In this document: piece after piece, positions 24,445-33,032 of the stretch
Position numbering within the stretch: the stretch's first letter is position 1
Layout of the letters: the number at the start of each line of letters is the position of its first letter
NCBI RefSeq assembly: GCF_014636275.1
Contig: NZ_BMEB01000005.1
Coordinates: 150,698 to 214,697 of the forward strand
Reading direction: 5' to 3'
Source: Cellulomonas carbonis
Lineage (GTDB): Bacteria > Actinomycetota > Actinomycetes > Actinomycetales > Cellulomonadaceae
DNA: 64,000 bases
Program-made: the position numbers and the translations under genes
Notes under the pieces: model-generated
What the model was told of the DNA's origin: nothing
Databases searched by the model: none
Seen by the model: the letters and a program-made list of their open reading frames with translations, nothing else

Positions 24445-25708
24445 TGCGCCGCGGGGCTGCACCGACGACGGCGCCACCGCGCGGTCGTCTCCGCCTGGCC
24501 GGATCGCTGCACCTGCCCGCCCACCGGGCGTCATCGATCACCCTTGCGGGCGCCTACCCGTTCCTCGCCGGACCACCCAGCACGACGGGGCCGCTCGTGG
24601 GTGTCGACGCGATGACCGGCGGGCCGTTCTGCTTCGACCCGTGGGCGCTGTACACGGCTGGCGAGCTCACCAACCCGAACACTGTGCTCGCCGGCGTCAT
24701 CGGTCAGGGCAAGTCGGCGCTGGCGAAGTCGCTGGCCGTGCGTGCCATCGCCACCGGCCGGCGCGTCTACGTCCCTGGCGACCCCAAGGGTGAGTGGAGC
24801 CCGGTCGCCGAAGCCCTCGGAGGCGCCGTCGTCCGCCTCGGGCCTGGCCTGCCGACCCGCCTCAACCCCTTGGACGCCCACGGCATGGGCGCAACTGAGG
24901 CGCACGCACCCCGGCTTCGGATCCTCGGTGCGCTCGCCGAGTTGACGCTGCGCCGCGAGCTCCGTCCGTCCGAGCACGAGGCCCTGGAAGCGTCTCTGAC
25001 TGTGTGGAGCCTCGCCCGGAGCCAACCCTGAGCGACGTCGTCGACGCCCTCGCGATCCGCGCGACCGCCGACGGCGACGGCGACGGGCGCGACCTTCTCT
25101 ACGCGCTGCGCCGGCTGGTCCGTGGTGACCTCGCCGGGATGTTCGACGGGACGTCCACCCAGCGGCTCGACCGGGCTGCACCCATGACGGTGCTCGACCT
25201 GTCCAGGCTCGGTTCGGACGACGACGCTCTCGCGGTGGCGATGGCGTGTGCCTCAGCCTGGCTCGAGCACGCCCTGGTCTCGGGAACCGCGAAGCGCTGG
25301 GTGATCTACGACGAGGCGTGGCGCCTTATGCGATCCGTACCGCTCGTCCGGCGAATGCAGGCCCAATGGAAGCTCTCCCGCGCCTACGGGATCGCGAACC
25401 TGCTGGTGCTGCACCGACTGTCCGATCTGGACGCCGTCGGGCGCGCCGGTAGTGAGGCACGGGCGCTGGCCGAAGGCCTGCTCGCAGACTGCTCCACCCG
25501 CATCGTGTACCGGCAGGAGAATGACCAGCTGGAGGGGACGCGGAGGGCGTTGGGGCTCTCGACGGCCGAACGCGACATCCTCACCACGCTCCCTCGTGGG
25601 ACGGGCCTCTGGAAGATGCCCCGCCGCAGCCACGTCGTGCACCACCACCTGACGGCGAGCGAGCTCACGCTGTTCGACACCGACGCCGCCATGCGGGATG
25701 AGCCATGA
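24444..25708 (+). pseudogene. VirB4-like T4SS ATPase interrupted by a frameshift
   Basis: The ATPase domain is read in two frames. The first part (24444-25031) holds VIGQGKSALAKSLAV (Walker A) and YVPGDPKGEWSPVAEALGG and ends in an early TGA at 25029-25031. The second (from GTG 25004 to 25708) continues with PTLSDVVDAL, then KRWVIYDEAWRLM (Walker B) and the C-terminal motifs. A -1 shift between about 24990 and 25028 would restore one protein of about 420 residues. Because Walker A and B lie on different pieces, neither piece alone could be an active ATPase. I see no clear slippery heptamer with a pseudoknot. A true mutation, a sequencing error or a split pair are the options. Confidence 0.75.
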
Positions 25709-26814
25709 TCCGCCCCGACATGGTCGCCGTCCTGGCCGAGCGAGCGCTCCTGGGATCCGTGCTGCTTGACCCCGAACCGCTCTGCAGCTTCCGGACGTGG
25801 CTGCGCCCCTCGGACTTCACTGACCCGCAGCACGGCCAGCTGTTCACTCTCCTGTGCGAGCGGCAGATCGCGGGGGACCCGATCGACCCGATGACCGTCG
25901 CGAGCGCGCTGGCGGGGCGGTTGGTCGGCTCCTCCCCCGGCGTCATGGTGCACGACTGCCTGGCGGCCGTGCCCGCCGTCGCGAGCCCGCAGTCTTACGC
26001 GCGCATCGTCGCGGAGGCCGGGCTGCGCCGCGAGATCGCGGGGCTCGGTGTACTGCTGCGCGCCGGCGCCCTGCAGTCATGGTTGTCACGTGAATCGGTC
26101 CCGATGACGTCGACGTGCGCCCTAGTCGACGCCGCGCTCGTGTCCGTTGGCCGTAGATGGGACGCGGCTGCCGGCGCACCGCGCCCGCTCCAGTCGCCCA
26201 CCCCGATCCAGCTGAACGCGGCGTTGCGCAACCCCAACCTTCGCGTGGGCGCCGACAAGCTGCTGCAGGCGCACCCTGACCGGGACGTCGCCGCCGAGCA
26301 CCTCCACGAAGCGATCCTCGTCGGCAGCCTGATCGCCCACCCGAAGGACGTCGCCGCCGTCGGCAGCCACCTGCCGCCGCAACGGATCTCCTCCGCGCCG
26401 TGGCGCACCGTGTACGGCGCGACCCTCGAGCTCGCAGAACTGGGCCAGGCCGTCGACCTCGTGACCGTGGCACACGCGACGGCGCGGCTGAACCACCACG
26501 GCCAGCCGACGCCGTCCCTCGCGGAACTCCTCGAAGTGACGGACGCCGCCCGCCACACCGCGCCGCGGACGGCGGAACAGGCGGTGTGGGTGGACCAGCT
26601 CCGGCGGATCGCGGACAACGGCGCCGACCAGCTCCTCAAGGGCGCAGCCAACCCCGGTCTCAACGTCGCCGACCTCATCGATACCGGTCGCCTCGTCACG
26701 ACGGCGTTGCGCGACGGCGCCGGCATGCTGCCCGAGCGCGTGGGCACCGACAGCGCCCTCGTTGGGCAGCAGCGAGCTCCGCAGGCCACTCGACATGGAC
26801 CGGCCGCCGGATGA
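25705..26814 (+). CDS. DnaB N-terminal-domain protein without helicase motor
   Basis: A 369-residue protein with two stretches of DnaB N-domain type. The first (residues 8-95) is AERALLGSVLLDPEPL to DPMTVASALAG; the second (about 195-290) is HEAILVGSLIAHPKDV to ARLNHHGQPTPSLAELLEVTDAA. No Walker A or RecA core is present. In DnaB these domains form the hexamer collar and bind primase. The gene sits between the VirB4-like ATPase and the coupling protein, so it may recruit or mimic the replicative helicase during transfer; that role is inferred. ATGA overlaps link it to both neighbours. Confidence 0.72.
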   Translation: MIRPDMVAVLAERALLGSVLLDPEPLCSFRTWLRPSDFTDPQHGQLFTLLCERQIAGDPIDPMTVASALAGRLVGSSPGVMVHDCLAAVPAVASPQSYARIVAEAGLRREIAGLGVLLRAGALQSWLSRESVPMTSTCALVDAALVSVGRRWDAAAGAPRPLQSPTPIQLNAALRNPNLRVGADKLLQAHPDRDVAAEHLHEAILVGSLIAHPKDVAAVGSHLPPQRISSAPWRTVYGATLELAELGQAVDLVTVAHATARLNHHGQPTPSLAELLEVTDAARHTAPRTAEQAVWVDQLRRIADNGADQLLKGAANPGLNVADLIDTGRLVTTALRDGAGMLPERVGTDSALVGQQRAPQATRHGPAAG

Positions 26815-28634
26815 ACGCCCATCCACTCCGGGCGAGCCACCCGCCGACCTCGCGCGCCGCGGGCGGGCTCGATCTGACCGGCTGGGCGTTCGCCGCCGGC
26901 GCTGCCGTCCTGGCGGTCGGCAGTGTCCTGTGGTGCGGGGCCGCGCTGGCCTGCCTGCTCACGGGACGACCGGCACCCGCCGGAGGCGTGCTGGACGCGT
27001 TACGCGCGCTCGGAGCCCTCGGCAATCCGGGTTCGGCATGGCCGGAGCCGTCGGAGATGCCGGGTCCCGTCCCGTACTGGTTCTGGACCGGGGCGGTCAT
27101 CGCTACCGCTGCCCTAGCGACATGGCTGGTGTTGCGACTCGCGAACCGCTGGACGGGCGACGCGACAGGTCCTGCCGCCGTGCGGTCACTACCCGGTCTC
27201 GCCACACCCGGCGAGGCCGCCGCAACCGCCGGTCGGCGCGCACTGGTGCGGCGTGGCGCCATCGTCCGCCCCTCCACCGGCAGCCGACCCGCACCCGAAC
27301 AGGTGGGTTACCGCCTCGGCCGCTCCGGGAGCCGAGATCTCTGGTGCTCCGTGGAGGACTCGGCGCTGCTGGTGGGGCCGCCCCGGATGGGGAAGGGCCT
27401 GCACGTCGTCATCCCGTGGGTCTTGGACGCCCCCGGGCCTGTCGTGTCGACGTCCACGCGACCGGACACACTGGCGGTGACGATGCACGCGCGGTCGCGG
27501 CGCGGGCCGGTGGCGATCTTCGACCCGCAGCGCCTCGCCGACCTTCCCGGTGGGCTGCGGTGGTCCCCGGTGCGAGGCTGCGAGACACCCCGCACGGCGC
27601 TCGTCCGCGCGCGAGGGCTCGCCGCGGGCGCGGGGTTCGGGCGCACCGTGTCGGACTCCGACTTCTGGGCCGGACAGACCGAGACCGCGCTGCGTTGCCT
27701 GCTCCACGCCGCCGCACTCGACGGGCGGCGCGCCGTCGACCTCTACCGGTGGTCTCTGAACCCGGTGCTAGCTGAGGACGCCGTCACGACGCTCAACCGC
27801 CATCCCGCGGCCGCGTCCGGGTGGGCCGACGCCCTCGAGGCCGCGATCCACGCCGACCCGCGCACGCGCGACTCGGTCTGGCTCGGGGTCCGCCAGTCCC
27901 TCGCCGCCCTCGCCGACCCCGACGTCCTAACTGCCGTCGACCCCGCCCCGGGCGAGGAATTCGACCCCGCCGGCTTCCTCCGCGACTCCGGCACCCTGTA
28001 CCTGCTCGCCTCAGCCGTGACTTCCGGCTCCTGCGCACCGCTCGTCGCAGCGTTCGTTGAAGACATCACCGAGACCGCCCGCGCCCTGGCCGCCCGCTCC
28101 CCCGGCGCGCGCCTGGACCCACCGCTCCTGCTGGCGCTGGACGAGATCGCCAACCTCACACCTCTGCCGTCCTTGCCGCAGCTCATGGCGGAGGGCGGAG
28201 GGTCCGGCATCACCACACTCGCGGTGCTGCAGTCGCTGGCGCAGGCGCGCAACCGGTGGGGCGAGCATGCCGCCGACGCCATCTGGGACGCCGCCACCGT
28301 CAAGCTCGTCCTCGGCGGGCTCGCCAAGTACCGCGACCTCGATGACGTCGCACGTCTCCTCGGCGAACGCGACGAACTGACCGAGACCCGATCCCAGGGG
28401 CCCGGTGGTGAGCGATCGACGTCGACGTCGGTCCGCATGGTTCCGGTGATGCCCCCGTCAGTGCTCCGCACTCTTCCCTTCGGCACCGGTGTCCTGCTCC
28501 TGCGCCACAGCAGACCCGTCGTCATCGACCTCACCGCCTGGAATGCACGCCGTGATGCAACGGCACTGCGGGCGGACCAAAAGCGGGTGGAAGCCGCCAC
28601 GGGCGGCTCCGCCCTCGGAGAGGAAGCATCGTGA
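26811..28634 (+). CDS. VirD4/TraG-like type IV coupling ATPase
   Basis: A 607-residue protein. Two N-terminal membrane helices (about 18-47 and 85-110) are followed by a cytoplasmic motor. Walker A is LLVGPPRMGKGLHVVIPWVL near residue 185, Walker B LLLALDEIANL near 440, and GGSGITTLAVLQSLAQ is the conserved TraG/VirD4 segment after it. Coupling proteins pass the relaxase-DNA complex to the T4SS channel. The protein is intact, unlike the VirB4-like gene upstream. ATGA and GTGA overlaps tie it to its neighbours. Confidence 0.88.
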   Translation: MNAHPLRASHPPTSRAAGGLDLTGWAFAAGAAVLAVGSVLWCGAALACLLTGRPAPAGGVLDALRALGALGNPGSAWPEPSEMPGPVPYWFWTGAVIATAALATWLVLRLANRWTGDATGPAAVRSLPGLATPGEAAATAGRRALVRRGAIVRPSTGSRPAPEQVGYRLGRSGSRDLWCSVEDSALLVGPPRMGKGLHVVIPWVLDAPGPVVSTSTRPDTLAVTMHARSRRGPVAIFDPQRLADLPGGLRWSPVRGCETPRTALVRARGLAAGAGFGRTVSDSDFWAGQTETALRCLLHAAALDGRRAVDLYRWSLNPVLAEDAVTTLNRHPAAASGWADALEAAIHADPRTRDSVWLGVRQSLAALADPDVLTAVDPAPGEEFDPAGFLRDSGTLYLLASAVTSGSCAPLVAAFVEDITETARALAARSPGARLDPPLLLALDEIANLTPLPSLPQLMAEGGGSGITTLAVLQSLAQARNRWGEHAADAIWDAATVKLVLGGLAKYRDLDDVARLLGERDELTETRSQGPGGERSTSTSVRMVPVMPPSVLRTLPFGTGVLLLRHSRPVVIDLTAWNARRDATALRADQKRVEAATGGSALGEEAS

Positions 28635-29875
28635 TCAGGAAGCACATCGCACTCGGCGGAGCAGGGTGCATCGCCATCCCAGCCATCGCCGTGCTCACCG
28701 CCATCGGCGTCGGAGCGGGGGCGACGGCGTGCATCGGAACCTCTGCGGGCGGCGCGCTGGCGCCGGACGCGCCCGTGCCCGTGGAAGCGCGCACGTGGAT
28801 CCGTGAGGCCAAGGCGGCGTGCCCGGACCTGCCCGAGCCGTGGATCGCGGCGGTCATGGCGCAGGAGTCCGGCTTCCGCCCCGACGCCTACGCCGACGAC
28901 GTCAACGGAGGCACGTGGGGCCTGTTCCAGATCAACGAGTCAATCTGGACCGGCGTCTACGGCCACGGGTTCGACGCCGACCTCGACGCCGACGGCGTCC
29001 GCGACATCGCCGACCCGTCGATCCACGCACGCGTCGGCGGCGAGTACTTGTGCGACCGCCTGGGCGGAGTCCGCGAGATCCGCGCGGATCACCCCGACTG
29101 GGCGTCGTCGCGCCTGCCCGTGCTCGACGCGCTGATCATCGCGCACAACGCCGGCGAATCGAGGCTGCGCACCTACCCCACCATCCCGACCATCACCGCG
29201 AAGTTCATCGAGAACGTCAACCGCCGCGTGGCCGAGTGGAGTGCCGTCCCCGACGCCGGCCTCCGGAGCGAGATCTCCGACGACGCCGCCGGGACCGGCC
29301 CCACAAACGCCCCGACGCCCGAGCCGTCTGGCCCCCTGGACACCTCGGGCGTCGGGTGCCTACCCGGTCTCGGCACCGGCGACGTCGTCGTCCCGCCCGG
29401 CACCCCGCACGACGTCGCCACGGCCGTCCGCACCGCGATGTCGTACGTCGGTGTCACCTCCGGATGGCATCAGCTCTGCGACCGCCTCGCCTGCCGCGCC
29501 TACGGCTACGTTGGGTCCGGCTACCCCACAGCAGCCGAGCACTGGCGGCAGATGGTGGCCACGGGCAACGCCCATCCCGACGACGCGTGCCCACCGCTCG
29601 GGTCCTTCGTCTTCTGGCGCACCGGCAGACCCGCCGGCCACGTCTCGGTCGTCGTGCAAGCCGACCCGGGATGCGACCCGGAGAAGATCATGGTGACGTC
29701 CAACGGTGCCTTCGACTCTGCCACCGGCAACCACGGCGGCGTGTACCTGCTCTCCTTCGCCCGGCTCAATGCCGGATACGTCAACGGCACGGGGTACCTC
29801 GGCTGGTCGAACCCCGTTTGCCAGGGCGCGAAGCTGCCCGAGGGCACTCAGCACCCCGCGCCCTCCCGCTGGTGA
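28631..29875 (+). CDS. Lytic transglycosylase with C-terminal CHAP/NlpC-like domain (VirB1-like)
   Basis: A 414-residue exported cell-wall hydrolase. A hydrophobic N-terminal segment (GCIAIPAIAVLTAIGVGAGATA) anchors or exports it. The SLT domain has WIAAVMAQESGF (catalytic Glu), GTWGLFQIN and AHNAG. A Pro/Thr linker near residue 220 leads to a second domain in which LCDRLACRAYGY and GHVSVVVQ could supply the Cys and His of a CHAP/NlpC-type amidase. It should open peptidoglycan for the T4SS. GTG 28631 overlaps the previous stop. It is the last gene of the T4SS operon. Confidence 0.82.
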   Translation: MIRKHIALGGAGCIAIPAIAVLTAIGVGAGATACIGTSAGGALAPDAPVPVEARTWIREAKAACPDLPEPWIAAVMAQESGFRPDAYADDVNGGTWGLFQINESIWTGVYGHGFDADLDADGVRDIADPSIHARVGGEYLCDRLGGVREIRADHPDWASSRLPVLDALIIAHNAGESRLRTYPTIPTITAKFIENVNRRVAEWSAVPDAGLRSEISDDAAGTGPTNAPTPEPSGPLDTSGVGCLPGLGTGDVVVPPGTPHDVATAVRTAMSYVGVTSGWHQLCDRLACRAYGYVGSGYPTAAEHWRQMVATGNAHPDDACPPLGSFVFWRTGRPAGHVSVVVQADPGCDPEKIMVTSNGAFDSATGNHGGVYLLSFARLNAGYVNGTGYLGWSNPVCQGAKLPEGTQHPAPSRW

Positions 29876-29927
29876 CGTCATGGTCGGCGCCCGTCACAAC
29901 GCCGTCCTGTGATCAGCACAGAGCACT

Positions 29928-30776
29928 ATGGTCGTTCTTGTGACCGTGACCTCGTGGCTCTCGGACCTCGACTCGCTGTACACGCCCCTGCGCAGCCAGT
30001 TCGACGCCGCAAGGAGCCACGAGGGCTCGATCGAGTCCCGGCTCGACTACATGCTCGGCGTCTACCGGATGTTCGAGATCGGGTCGCTTCGTCACGGCAC
30101 GGGTGTCTGGCGGCGCAGCGACGCAGACTTCCTGGTTTCCCTCAGGGGCAGCAAGCCCGCCAACTCGACTTCGATGCTCACCCGGGTGCGCGAAGCGCTT
30201 GTCGGTCGCTTCACGAACACTACGGTCTCGGTACGGAGCCCTGCCGTCGTCTGCAACTTCTCCGACTGCCGGGTCGAGGTAGTCCCTGGCTACCTTGCGG
30301 ATGCTGACGCTCACCACGGGTACTGGATCGCCGATCCGGCTTCGCCCGGCGGGTGGATGAAGACGTATCCAGAGGCGCACACCGAGTACGTCAATAGTGT
30401 CAACCGCAGGTTCAGCGGCGGGGTGAAGACCCTGGCCCGCCAGCTCAAGGTGTGGAAGTACGAGCGAAGCGTGCCCGTCTCATCGTGCTACCTCGAGATG
30501 CGCGCCACGAAGTACATGAGCACACAGGACTCCTACGTGCCCATCTACGACCTCGGGTTCGCTCTCCGTGAGATTCACCGAGCCGGTCTTGCCGCGATGA
30601 ATGATCCGACCGGCCTCGGGGCACGCTTCACCGCCTGCTCGTCGACAGCCACGATGTCGGACGCTCTGTCGAAGCTCTCGCAGGCGGCTGCACGGGCCGA
30701 CAAGGCTATCGACCACCACCGCAGTGGGAACGAGGCCCTCGCGATCGAGCAGTTGAAGCTGCTCTTCAACAGGTAG
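29928..30776 (+). CDS. CD-NTase-like nucleotidyltransferase A (CBASS candidate)
   Basis: A 282-residue protein. The active-site loop has GS at 52-53 (IGSLRHGTG), followed by SDADF with D65 and D67, the pattern of cGAS/DncV-like and MNT-type polymerase-beta folds. The third acidic position is in RVEVVPGY, E117, where CD-NTases usually have Asp, so the metal triad is D-D-E. A helical region follows (GVKTLARQLKVWKY). ATG 29928 is used; GTG 29940 is an alternative. The next gene begins 10 bases after the stop. The family fit suggests synthesis of a cyclic or linear oligonucleotide alarm on phage infection, but the product cannot be told from sequence. Confidence 0.75.
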   Translation: MVVLVTVTSWLSDLDSLYTPLRSQFDAARSHEGSIESRLDYMLGVYRMFEIGSLRHGTGVWRRSDADFLVSLRGSKPANSTSMLTRVREALVGRFTNTTVSVRSPAVVCNFSDCRVEVVPGYLADADAHHGYWIADPASPGGWMKTYPEAHTEYVNSVNRRFSGGVKTLARQLKVWKYERSVPVSSCYLEMRATKYMSTQDSYVPIYDLGFALREIHRAGLAAMNDPTGLGARFTACSSTATMSDALSKLSQAAARADKAIDHHRSGNEALAIEQLKLLFNR

Positions 30777-30786
30777 CCCGGCTCCG

Positions 30787-31713
30787 ATGGCACACACCAC
30801 CTACGCGCCGCCCGCAGCCGCTGACATAGCGAAGGCGCAGAACGCCGACCCGAACTTGAGGCTCCTGCTCGCCCAGAGGCGTTTCTACTCGCGGGCCAAG
30901 CGCTGGGCGGGCGTCCGCGGGATCGGCACCGGGATCATCGCAGTCGCAGCGCCCCTGCTCGCCGCTTTCGTCGCGTCAGCGGCGGTCCCTGCTGCGACGA
31001 CAGCAGCGATCTGGTACGTACTCAGCCGCGTGCTGTTCCGACACCTTGAGCGCCGTGACGCGACCCGGGGCGCCTCCGTGCAAGAGCAGTTCGACACCGC
31101 GATCTTTGGAATGCCGCCGATCGCCGTCCGCGAACCTCGGGTGCTCCCCGAGGACGTCACCCGAATCGTGGGAACGCGCCGGCGCCCTGCCTACGCGGTC
31201 GAGCGGTTGCGGAACTGGTACCCGATTCAAGAGGGCGTACCGGGGCGTATCGCCATTGCCATCGCGCAGCGAGCAAACGTCTCCTACACCCGCCGACTCC
31301 TCGAGAGACATGCGACCCTTTGGCTATGGGTCCTGGTCGGATGGTCACTCGTCGCAGTGATCATTTCGCTGCTCGCACGTTTCAGCTTGGCGACGTTCCT
31401 GCTCGCAGTGGCGATACCCGTATTGCCGCCCCTGGTGGATGCCTGGGACGAGTACGTGAGCGTGCGTGCGGCTAGTCGCGAACGGGAGGCGCTGGCGAAC
31501 GAGATCCACGACGCAATCGCGGCCGACGCCGCCGCGCCGATTCCGCCCGAGCACCTCGTCGCATGGCAGTCGCAGCTCTTTGCTCTTCGGCGTGACGCTC
31601 CCCTTGTTCCGGACTGGCTCTACGGGCTCCTGCGACGCGGTAATGAGGCTGAGATGTCAGAGGCTGCCGAGACAATCGGCAGGACCGCTCAGCAGGAGGA
31701 AGGCAACCAGTGA
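30787..31713 (+). CDS. S-4TM family putative pore-forming effector
   Basis: A 308-residue membrane protein. The N-terminus NADPNLRLLLAQRRFYSRAKRW matches the start of S-4TM effectors as I know them (SMODS-associated four-TM). Two pairs of membrane helices follow: residues about 40-90 (GIIAVAAPLLAAFVASAAV, TTAAIWYVLSRVLF) and 175-220 (LWLWVLVGWSLVAVIISLLA, ATFLLAVAIPVLPPLV). The C-terminal tail is cytoplasmic and helical. Its position between two nucleotidyltransferases, and its four-base overlap with the second, fit a nucleotide-activated membrane-disrupting effector causing abortive infection. Confidence 0.8.
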   Translation: MAHTTYAPPAAADIAKAQNADPNLRLLLAQRRFYSRAKRWAGVRGIGTGIIAVAAPLLAAFVASAAVPAATTAAIWYVLSRVLFRHLERRDATRGASVQEQFDTAIFGMPPIAVREPRVLPEDVTRIVGTRRRPAYAVERLRNWYPIQEGVPGRIAIAIAQRANVSYTRRLLERHATLWLWVLVGWSLVAVIISLLARFSLATFLLAVAIPVLPPLVDAWDEYVSVRAASREREALANEIHDAIAADAAAPIPPEHLVAWQSQLFALRRDAPLVPDWLYGLLRRGNEAEMSEAAETIGRTAQQEEGNQ

Positions 31714-32582
31714 CACTCACGACCGCGCAGGCGTTCACGCAGTTCCTGGGGGACATCAGTGCCACCGAGTACCAAGAAACGTCGATCATCCAAGCACGAA
31801 AAAGGACGGTAGACGACCGGCTCTCCGAGAAGTTCCCGAGCGCCGCGGACATGCCGTACTCGGAAGGCGTCCTGATGGGCTCCGCGGCGAAGGGCACCAT
31901 CATTCGCCCCTTCGATGACATCGACGTGCTCGCGGTCTTCTCGAACGTAAGCAACGCCTGGGCTAAGTACCAGTGGGACTCGAAGGCCTTCATCTACCGG
32001 ATCCGCGATGCGTACTCTGGCCTCTCTATCCAGCAGGTCGGGACGCGCGGCCAGGCTGTCCGGGTGTTCTACAAGACCGGTGGCCACGTGGATGTCGCGC
32101 CTGTCTTCGCTGCCGGGGATGGCGTGTACAAGTTGCCCAATGGGAGCGGCGGGTGGATCGACACGGCGCCGGGGATCGCCGGCCAGTGGTTCGCTAGACG
32201 CAATCAAGAACTAGGCTACAACCTCGCACCAGTCGTTCGACTCGCGAAGTCATGGAACCGCGCCCACTCGAAGCGAATGCGTTCGTTCCACCTGGAGACG
32301 GTCGCGGGCTCCGCGTTTAGCAAGATTGGCAGCAATTACCGCGAGGCGCTGGAGAAGTTCTTCGAGTGGGCACCGCGCCACCTGCACGTCAACGACCCCG
32401 GTGGGCATAGCGGTGACCTGTGTACATATCTGACTTGGAGCGCAGAGCAGTCGTTACGGCAGTCACTGGAGTCTGCAGCCGAACGAGCACGGAGGGCACG
32501 TGCCGCCGAAGCGGACGGAGACCACGCGGAGGCGAAGCGTCTTTGGAAGATCGTGCTCGGTGACGACTTCCCGGCCGCGTAG
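31710..32582 (+). CDS. CD-NTase (SMODS-type) nucleotidyltransferase B (CBASS candidate)
   Basis: A 290-residue protein, GTG start overlapping the effector stop. The catalytic loop is MGSAAKGT (G57, S58), followed by FDDIDVLAVF with D70 and D72, and GHVDVAPVF with D128: a full D-D-D triad in canonical SMODS spacing. The segment RNQELGYNLAPVVRLAKSWN is the conserved helical core of this family. This is the better candidate for the active second-messenger synthase of the operon; the first nucleotidyltransferase could be a second synthase or a partner. The 57 bases after it separate it from the convergent DUF4913 gene. Confidence 0.82.
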   Translation: MTLTTAQAFTQFLGDISATEYQETSIIQARKRTVDDRLSEKFPSAADMPYSEGVLMGSAAKGTIIRPFDDIDVLAVFSNVSNAWAKYQWDSKAFIYRIRDAYSGLSIQQVGTRGQAVRVFYKTGGHVDVAPVFAAGDGVYKLPNGSGGWIDTAPGIAGQWFARRNQELGYNLAPVVRLAKSWNRAHSKRMRSFHLETVAGSAFSKIGSNYREALEKFFEWAPRHLHVNDPGGHSGDLCTYLTWSAEQSLRQSLESAAERARRARAAEADGDHAEAKRLWKIVLGDDFPAA

Positions 32583-32639
32583 GAGGCCTTCGAGCGCGCG
32601 GCCGCGTTGCCAGAAGGTCGGGCGAGCGAAGGAGAGCAC

Positions 32640-33032
32640 TCACCGTCTCCCGCGGTGTTCTGCAGCGCGGCACCCCGTTCGCGCCACCCACTCGGCGAGC
32701 CTCGGGCGTGCGTGTCCGAGGCGCTCGTGCCAGGTGAGCGGGGCGTCGGCGTGCGAGGTAGTCGCGTACGCGCCCTCCCAGGCGAGGTGAAGAGCGGAGA
32801 GCTCCTCAATGAGCTCCCAGTGCTCTGCCCAGCACTCGGGGACGTACCGGTGGTCGAGGCGGTAGTGGCCGATCAACCAGGCGACCCAGACCTCGAGTTT
32901 GTCGAGGTAGTGACGCTGCTCCTCTGGAGTGTGAGCGGCCCAGAGGAGCGGAATCGGGGGCCCACTCGGCTGATACAGCATGGGCTCCGGGAAGAACCCA
33001 TCAGAACCGGGTCGAGGTGAGGTGGCGGTCAT
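32640..33032 (-). CDS. DUF4913-like protein
   Basis: A 130-residue soluble protein. The core from about residue 45 (WVAWLIGHYRLD, CWAEHWELIEELSALHLAWEGAY, WHERLGHARPRLAEW) matches DUF4913, a family I know from actinobacterial conjugative elements next to relaxase genes. Its ATG overlaps the relaxase stop (ATGA), so the two are co-translated on the minus strand. Function unknown; a relaxosome accessory role is inferred from location. Confidence 0.72.
   Translation of the reverse strand: MTATSPRPGSDGFFPEPMLYQPSGPPIPLLWAAHTPEEQRHYLDKLEVWVAWLIGHYRLDHRYVPECWAEHWELIEELSALHLAWEGAYATTSHADAPLTWHERLGHARPRLAEWVARTGCRAAEHRGRR

Noticed and set aside
24990..25031. Programmed -1 frameshifting as the normal expression mode of VirB4
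   Set aside because: No convincing slippery heptamer with a downstream structure was found, and I know of no such mechanism in this family; kept only as a possibility.
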